Assembly (NCBI GenBank): GCA_947247005.1
Contig: OX365948.1
Location: 38,506,601-38,570,600, forward strand
Reading direction: 5' to 3'
Source: Spisula solida
Lineage: Eukaryota; Mollusca; Bivalvia; Venerida; Mactridae
DNA: 64,000 nucleotides
Shown: positions 57,496 to 64,000 of the stretch, one piece after another
How the letters are laid out: every line of letters starts with the position of its first letter
Numbering within the stretch: the first letter of the stretch is position 1
Translations under genes and position numbers: made by a program
The notes under the pieces: model-generated
Database searches by the model: none
What the model saw: the letters and a program-made list of their open reading frames with translations, nothing else
What the model was told of the DNA's origin: nothing

Positions 57496-59620
57496 AGGTA
57501 ACACAAAAAATACTCAATTTTATGATTTTTGACATTCATAACTTTTTACCGTGGGGTGAAATGAACAGAAGGGAACATTTGATCGAAAGAGTTGCAGTGC
57601 GTAAATCGGCTTGTTTTCGCTTACGACAAGGCTCCAAATTTTTCCGCAATATTTTTTTCTTAAAAAGTAATGTTTCTTTCAATGTCAGTCTAGATATTTA
57701 CACTACCAATATCAAATTTCAATTAAATGACATCCGGTATATATTAAATGTCAAATCATTGACGAAATGCCGAAAATCGATACGTTTTGAAAATTTATTA
57801 CATTTTGCAACTTTATTACAAAACGGGTTGCAATATTATTTTCAAAGTGTAATAAACTTCTCAACCCGTTTTGTAATAAATACCTTACTTTTAAGGTGAT
57901 TGAAAACATTTATTAGATTTAGCAACTTTATTACAAAACGGGTTGCAATGTTTTTTTCAAAGTGTAATATCACTTCTCAACCCGTTTTGTAATGAATACC
58001 TCACTTTTGAGGTGATTTCAAAAATTATTACATTTCGAAAAATTATTACAAAACGGGTTGCAAGGTCATTTCCAAGCAAAAGAACACTTCTTAACCCGTT
58101 TTGTATTGAATACCTCACTTTTGAGGTGATTTCAAAAAATTATAACATTTCGAAAATTTATTACAAAACGGGTTGAAAAGTTATTTTAAAGTGTAATAAC
58201 ACTCCCAGCTTGTTTTGTAATAAATACCTCACTTTTGAGGTGATTTCAAAAATTTATTACATTTTGAAAATTTATTACATTTTGAACATATATTACGAAA
58301 CGGGTTACAAGGTTATTTTCAAGGTGTAATAACTCTTTCAACCCGTTTTGTAATGAATACCTCACTTTTGAGGTGATCTTAAAAAAATTATTACATTTTG
58401 CAACTTTATCACAAAACGGGTTGCAAACATTTTTTTCAAAGTGTAATAAGCTCTCAACCCGTTTTGTAATAATTATTACATTTTGCAACTTTATTACACA
58501 ACGGGTTGCAATGTGTTTTTCAAAGTGTAATAACACTTTCTTAACCCGTTTTGTAATAAATACCTTATTTTGAGGTGATTGCAAAAATTTATTACATTTC
58601 GAAAAATTATTACAAAACGAGTTGCATGGTTATTTTCGAAGTGTAATAACTCTCTCAAACCGTTTTTTTATGAATACCTCACTTTTGAGGTGATTGCAAA
58701 AATTATTTACATTTGGAAAAATTATTACAAAACGAGTTGCATGGTTATTTTCAAAGTGTAATAACACTTCTCAACCCGTTTTGTAATAAATACCTCACTT
58801 TTGAGGTGATTTAAAAAAATTATTACATTTCGAAAAATTATAACAATATGGTTGCAAGGTCATTTCCAAGCAAAAGAACGCATCAAAACCTTTTTTTGTA
58901 ATGTATACCTCACTTTTGAGGTGACTTCAAAAATTATTACATTTCGAAAAATCATTACAAAACGGGTTGCAAGGTCATTTCCAAGCAAAAGAACACTTCT
59001 TAACCCGTTTTGTATTGAATACCTCACTTTTGAGGTGATTTCAAAAAATTATTACATTTCGAAAAATTATTACAAAACGGGTTGCAAGGTCATTTCCAAG
59101 CAAAAGAACACTTCTTAACCCGTTTTGTATTGAATACCTCACTTTTGGGGTGATTTCAAAAAATTATTACATTTCGAAAATTTATTACAAAACGGGTTGA
59201 AAAGTTATTTTAAAGTGTAATAACATTCCCAGCTTGTTTTGTAATAAATACCTCACTTTTGAGGTGATTTCAAAAATTTATTACATTTTGAAAATTTATT
59301 ACATTTTGAACATATATTACGAAACGGGTTACAAGGTTATTTTCAAGGTGTAATAACTCTTTCAACCCGTTTTGTAATGAATACCTCACTTTTGAGGTGA
59401 TCTTAAAAAAATTATTACATTTTGCAACTTTATTACAAAACGGGTTGCAAACATTTTTTCAAAGTGTAATAAGCTCTCAACCCGTTTTGTAATAATTATT
59501 ACATTTTGCAACTTTATTACAAAACGGGTTGCAAACATTTTTTCAAAGTGTAATAAGCTCTCAACCCGTTTTGTAATAATTATTACACTTTGCAACTTTA
59601 TTACAAAACGGGTTGTAACA
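57496..59620 (-). repeat. Right arm of the foldback element (2125 bp)
   Basis: Inverse of 53848-55333 but longer. It contains an internal direct duplication of about 1.0 kb: 58258-58500 recurs nearly unchanged at 59280-59520 with CATATATTACGAAACGGGTT in both. Repeat units spaced about 115 bp are clearest at 58920-59160. Confidence 0.9.
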
Positions 59621-59694
59621 TAGCATGTCACTTTATCTACCCAATGATAATGAGTTGTCATATGGTGTATTGTACATGGTACACAAATATCGTA

Positions 59695-60035
59695 ACCGTC
59701 TTTATCTCAAGTGGACAAGTTGTCCTCTAGAAAGAGCTACTGACCGCTGACCGAATGTTATGGGTTCGATCCCGATTTCAGTCGGATTAAAACAGAACTG
59801 TTTTTCAATGTTTCCCACCTAACATAACTAAAATTACTAACTGTCTTCCGGACGAGACGTTAACCGAAGTCCCGTATATGATGGTTTACGTCAGGATCGT
59901 AAAAGAACCAGGGGTATTTCTGGAACTTGTGCATCTTCTGTAACAAGCATTATCCCCAAAAACCAAAAGTGACTAACCTCTTCTGGAGGCCTCGCCAATA
60001 TGGATTTCGGTGGAGAGTATAAATAAAAGCATAAT
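59695..60035 (+). mobile_element. tRNA-derived SINE, about 340 bp
   Basis: A box-like TATCTCAAGTGG (59703-59714) and a strong B box GGTTCGATCCC (59763-59773) at normal spacing. A body of about 250 bp follows, ending in GTATAAATAAAAG. No matching second copy in the window. It lies 75 bp outside the right target duplication of the foldback element. Confidence 0.65.
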
Positions 60036-60625
60036 TATTTTAAATCGAAATTACCCAGTTGTGCGTTCGCGTATGGTGTGTGAAGATACACGCTGTTGGT
60101 CAGAAAGATCATATTTAAACATACGTTCCTATGTCTATGATTAATTATATATTTATAATTATATTTATATGTACCATTCACTCCCATTGGACCATACCTC
60201 GGTACCTAAATTAACACTATCAATGAACATGACGGTTTAGTGTTCTCCACAATCGAGGTGAAAGCAAGCACATGTTAACTAAGACGAATAATTATCTAAT
60301 TAGTGTCATTTTTTTACTAATACTTGTAACAAATGGTTTTGGTAGCATTAAACAATTTCAACGATCAATCAAATTTGACTGGATCTATGATTTTATGCTG
60401 ATACATATCTTACCCGAATTGAACTGTACATAGACTGGTCTCTTATATCCGTATGATTGATATAGTTGTCTTATTTAATTGATGAGTGATTTTAGACGTT
60501 TAAAGGGAAATCAAATTTAGTCGAAAAGATAGGTGGTAGACATACCATGGTCTTCGACGGACACATGAACACCTAATGATATTAAATCAGAATCCATGGT
60601 AAAAGACTAATTGACACGCACCTGG
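60036..60625. other. No gene seen
   Basis: AT-rich intergenic sequence. Confidence 0.4.
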
Positions 60626-60852
60626 GCACTGTTTTGTCAAAGCACTTACGAAAATCTTAACTTAAGCGAATTCTTTATAAGTATTTAGCACCTGAAAATT
60701 GGTGATGGATATGGTTTGTAGGAGTTCATTACCTGAATCATTATTAGTATTTCAGCTCCATTTACAAAATTTTATACATGTGAACAACTTATAAAGAATA
60801 TAATTTTTATCGTAACTTTAAGACTTCCGTAAGTGCTTTGATAAAACAGTAC
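60626..60852. mobile_element. MITE family A, copy 3 (227 bp)
   Basis: GCACTGTTTTGTCAAAGCAC to GTGCTTTGATAAAACAGTAC, with subterminal TTACGAAAATCTTAA / TTAAGACTTCCGTAA. The flanks CCTGG (60621-60625) and ACTGG (60853-60857) agree at 4 of 5 bases, consistent with an aged 5-bp target duplication. Confidence 0.8.
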
Positions 60853-61407
60853 ACTGGTCCGGGTGAACTTAATACACAATACACTTGAGTACATTTTTAC
60901 CTCACTTGTTTTAAATTATCGGCCACTTTAAAGGGAAACTTTCTTATAAATCTAGTAAGATGTAATAAAACAAATATATTTCCATGAAGGAATCGAATCA
61001 TGAAGTTATTAACGACCATAAATACAGCAGATGAAGCACTCTTGGTTGTCACAGTTGAATTCCCTTGTTATATTCGAAATTATTACAATTACTGATGTAT
61101 TACAAAATATCAAATCTTAAAAGGATCAACAATTCATAGCAAAGGGGATATATAATTATCTTTATATTAGGAACCTTTTGCTTAGACAAATATACAGTCA
61201 ACTAATTCAAAAGTTACTAGCAAGTGATAATTATTATGTTATTAATATCATTGCGAAAAAAATGTTGCTACAACTGTCGCATCGAGCAGTGTTCAAAATT
61301 AATATTGATATATTTAGCTCTGTAAGTTCTGATATATCCAGTCTGGTCATATAATATATACGAAGCGAGAGATACATGTTCCAATCAGTTTGTAAACAAT
61401 GTCAACG
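60853..61407. other. No gene seen
   Basis: AT-rich, nothing recognised. Confidence 0.4.
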
Positions 61408-61622
61408 TATAGTCCAGTTAGGATATTGTGACAGTGACGTTGCAGTTTATGCGTACGCAAAAAATCACAACCATTGTCTAAACAGGTAGAGCGAAGTTTA
61501 TTATGTTAGTTTAGCATTGAAATTATAGTTGTTTGTACAGTATAAGCCTTTATGATTAGTTTTAAACCGTTATAGTGGACTCGACCGCTGCGCCACTGGA
61601 ATTTTATCCAGACTGGACTATA
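61408..61622 (+). repeat. Second copy of the ankyrin gene's 3' UTR segment
   Basis: 215 bp align without gaps to 32511-32725, with 16 differences by my count (about 92-93% identity). Homology starts 7 bp after the ankyrin stop codon and includes no coding sequence. It may be a partial gene duplicate or a dispersed element that forms part of that UTR. Confidence 0.88.
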
Positions 61623-64000
61623 TATGGGCGTACAAATGCGGAATCGGTGTAGATCGGTCAACATCGATAATCATCAAATATTTAGCATGATCACGGGTTC
61701 CCTATTTGAATGCGATCATCTAATATCGATTACCGCATTAGGAATGAAATATGACACTTCATGCTTTCATTTAATTTTGTTATCCCATTTCCGAAATTCG
61801 ATTATTTAATTATAAGTAAACAAATAGATCTCGAAGTTAATGGAAGCCCTGTCATCTACTTAATATTTCATAGCTACTAAAAGTCACATACAAGTTAATA
61901 TATATATAGATATAATTAAACGCTACATTATGACCAAAGCGTTAAAATGTATGTACCGATTCAATGGCCATACTCGTACATTCAACAGAAAATAACGTAT
62001 CAATGTTTATGAATATAACAAGGATGGTGAATATCTTGATGATGACGATGAAGATGATGACGATGACGATAATAAGAAATTCTAACTTCTAATTGGCATA
62101 ATGATGACGTTGTCGATGACAACAATACCTTTAAGGATGATACTGACGATGGTTACAACAGTGTTGATGATTATGATGAAAATAATGATGAAAATGAGGA
62201 GCTATTACATAATATTATTATACGTATAGTTCGCCGGGGATTACTCTAGCCTTATCAATAAACAAACAAAGCAAATTATAAACACTGCACGGTCGACTGA
62301 CCGCCAGTTATCAGTGTAGATTTAATGAGTACAAAATGTATATCATTAAAAGTGCATATGCACTAGATTGATCAAAAATGAATATTGAAAATGTATTTAA
62401 TTTTCATTTTTATTTGTAAAACAAAGGCTAGTGTTATCTCCGGCGAACTATATTATATATCAGTACAGGAAAAACAAACCTGGTCGGAATTATATACCGT
62501 AGCATAACCATAAGAGTACAGTACGCCGTATCCTATTACATTGTGATTAGTAAAATCAACAAAGGGAGCGACAGCATGTTTAACTAATTATTTTACTAGT
62601 GCACTATTACATATCTCACCTAATTACACAATATAATAAATATAATATCAAAGGAACATAAATTGTTTAAACAGATATTATATTTCATGTAAGAGACGTT
62701 TCATGACAGGATCTTTGTTTGAAATTCTACACGCGTCTGTATAAAGCAATCAACTTAAGCATTAGTTTCATTTTTGTTATTTAGCGGATGAAAGATTTTC
62801 AATTACAAACGGACAGTAATACATGTATGTTATGTCGTCTAAGTGTTATATTGACAAATGTCGAATAATTTGTCAGTACTGTACAACCTTTTTTCTTTCA
62901 CTAATGAGTTCTCTTAAATCACTTGTCCAAGATTATGGTACATACTCCATATTGTATACACTGCACTTTTTATCCGGCTGTTTTTGCAATTTCGAAGAAT
63001 TCTGTTATTTGTAATTTTGAATGCATTGTCAGAAGGACCACAATGGAAATAAGGGTTCAAAGGAAATAAGGGTTCCTTTGAACCCTTTTTGTGTTATCCT
63101 TGACACTTAATATTGACACTTAACATGGCTGTTTTATTGATTCATGCTTAAATATGTATTAACTTATAGTTGGGAGTCCATCAGCACAAAAGTCGCTTAT
63201 TTTTACATGGTCCATGGCATTTTTTAGTAGAAGTGTTTCAATACCATATTTGAATTGCCCAATACCAGTTGTATATGGTTTGGGTGGATGCCACGCGCAA
63301 AACCCTCTGTGAAGGTCATAAATGAGGTCAAAGGTCAATTAAGTGCATATAGCATACATCAACTTGAAATTGCACCATATATTGGTCAATTCTTCAGGTA
63401 GAATGGTCAAAATGGTATCAAAATGAAGCTAATGAATTGGTTCATCATTTGCAATGATTTTATGCAAATTATCACATTTGCTTACTCAAGAATATTAATG
63501 AGGAAGTCAAAAATTTGTAAATTTTCGTTAAAAATCTACGAGTATAGTTGACAAATATATGCCATATCTTCCTTATTTCTATTATTTAAAGATATGAATT
63601 GTACCAAAATCTTGTGAAGACATAGGGCTTTCGTTAAATGTATATTTTTATAGATAAATATAATTTAATTCCACCAAGAATAACCGCCAAAGGTGGGTGG
63701 GGTAAATTTAAAACAGAACGTAAAAATCTCAATACAGTCAGAATCAACATTAAACACTCATTAAACATATTCCTTATATCAAAATATGATTTATTCGTGG
63801 AAATTGATTTTAACTTACTTAAATATTATGCTAATTAACTCATTTGCATATTTATGAATATTGATAATGTATTCAACATGTATGACAAATAGCGTCCAAA
63901 TAAGGATCTATATCTGAGTGATAAACAAGCAGTGCCTTTTAATAATTATACAAAACGCAACACATATGTCTCATTACACAATATATGTTTGTACATGACA
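61623..64000. other. No gene seen; minor repeats
   Basis: Contains an imperfect GAT/GAC-rich microsatellite (62037-62205), a 15-bp perfect hairpin AAGGGTTCAAAGGAA / TTCCTTTGAACCCTT (63051-63065 and 63073-63087), and a DR1 motif AGGTCAAAGGTCA (63325-63337) in what may be a dispersed repeat. Open frames up to 66 codons show no family features. Confidence 0.5.

Larger units (their letters stand above)
53848..59620. mobile_element. 5.8 kb foldback transposon with 6-bp target duplication
   Basis: The ends are exact inverses starting TGTTACAACCCGTTTTGTAA. By eye the terminal 374 bp (53848-54221 against the complement of the right end) shows no difference. TAGCAT flanks both ends (53842-53847, 59621-59626). 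The arms (53848-55333 and 57496-59620) are built from units of about 115 bp containing ACAAAACGGGTTG in both orientations and the hairpin ACCTCAAAAGTGAGGT. The innermost arm parts are single-copy and still inverted (55190-55333 versus 57496-57650). The 2.2 kb loop has no transposase frame. The architecture is Foldback-like. A 6-bp duplication with TG...CA ends is not enough to name a superfamily. Confidence 0.93.

Overview
This is AT-rich animal nuclear DNA. Coding sequence is sparse, introns have GT-AG ends, and most of the window is tandem arrays, small inverted-repeat transposons (MITEs) and tRNA-derived SINEs. Several dispersed repeats (nuclear-receptor-like GGTCA repeats, a CCGT-rich 270 bp insertion, a 153 bp satellite inside a larger element) are of types I associate with bivalve molluscs. 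A bivalve or related mollusc is therefore my best guess, but it is an inference. All coordinates and identities were read by eye; nothing was searched in a database.

Three genes can be supported. (1) 9844-10779, + strand: the last two exons of a prostanoid (EP4-like) G-protein-coupled receptor. They encode TM7 and a long cytoplasmic tail; the exons for TM1-TM6 must lie upstream of the window. (2) 24755-32504, + strand: a complete four-exon ankyrin-repeat gene that splices in frame to a 200-residue protein resembling ANKRD66. (3) 52295-52693, + strand: a 132-residue protein of unknown function, or the last exon of a longer gene. Two transposase-type helix-turn-helix remnants lie at 26354-26671 (-) and 36741-36968 (+).

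Layout: 1-4080 and about 11590-16080 are direct copies of one 4 kb segment, each leading into 22-bp minisatellite arrays (5640-8812 and 16205-17790). Together they bracket the receptor exons. 17.8-24.7 kb has no clear gene but holds MITEs, a GGTCA-rich repeat and a 34-bp array. 24.7-33 kb is the ankyrin gene, whose introns carry a SINE nested in a MITE, a 21-bp array and a full SINE. 33-42 kb is a mosaic of foldback and satellite-bearing elements. 42.4-50.7 kb is an 8 kb array of 45-bp units, split by a MITE and containing 900-bp higher-order copies. 53.85-59.62 kb is a 5.8 kb foldback element with about 374 bp of identical termini and a 6-bp target duplication. 60-64 kb has repeats only, including a 215-bp second copy of the ankyrin gene's 3' UTR.

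The genes do not form a functional cluster. The strongest candidates for something undescribed are the foldback element, the MITE that supplies the receptor's present C-terminus, and a MITE family with a clean 5-bp target duplication in the minisatellite.
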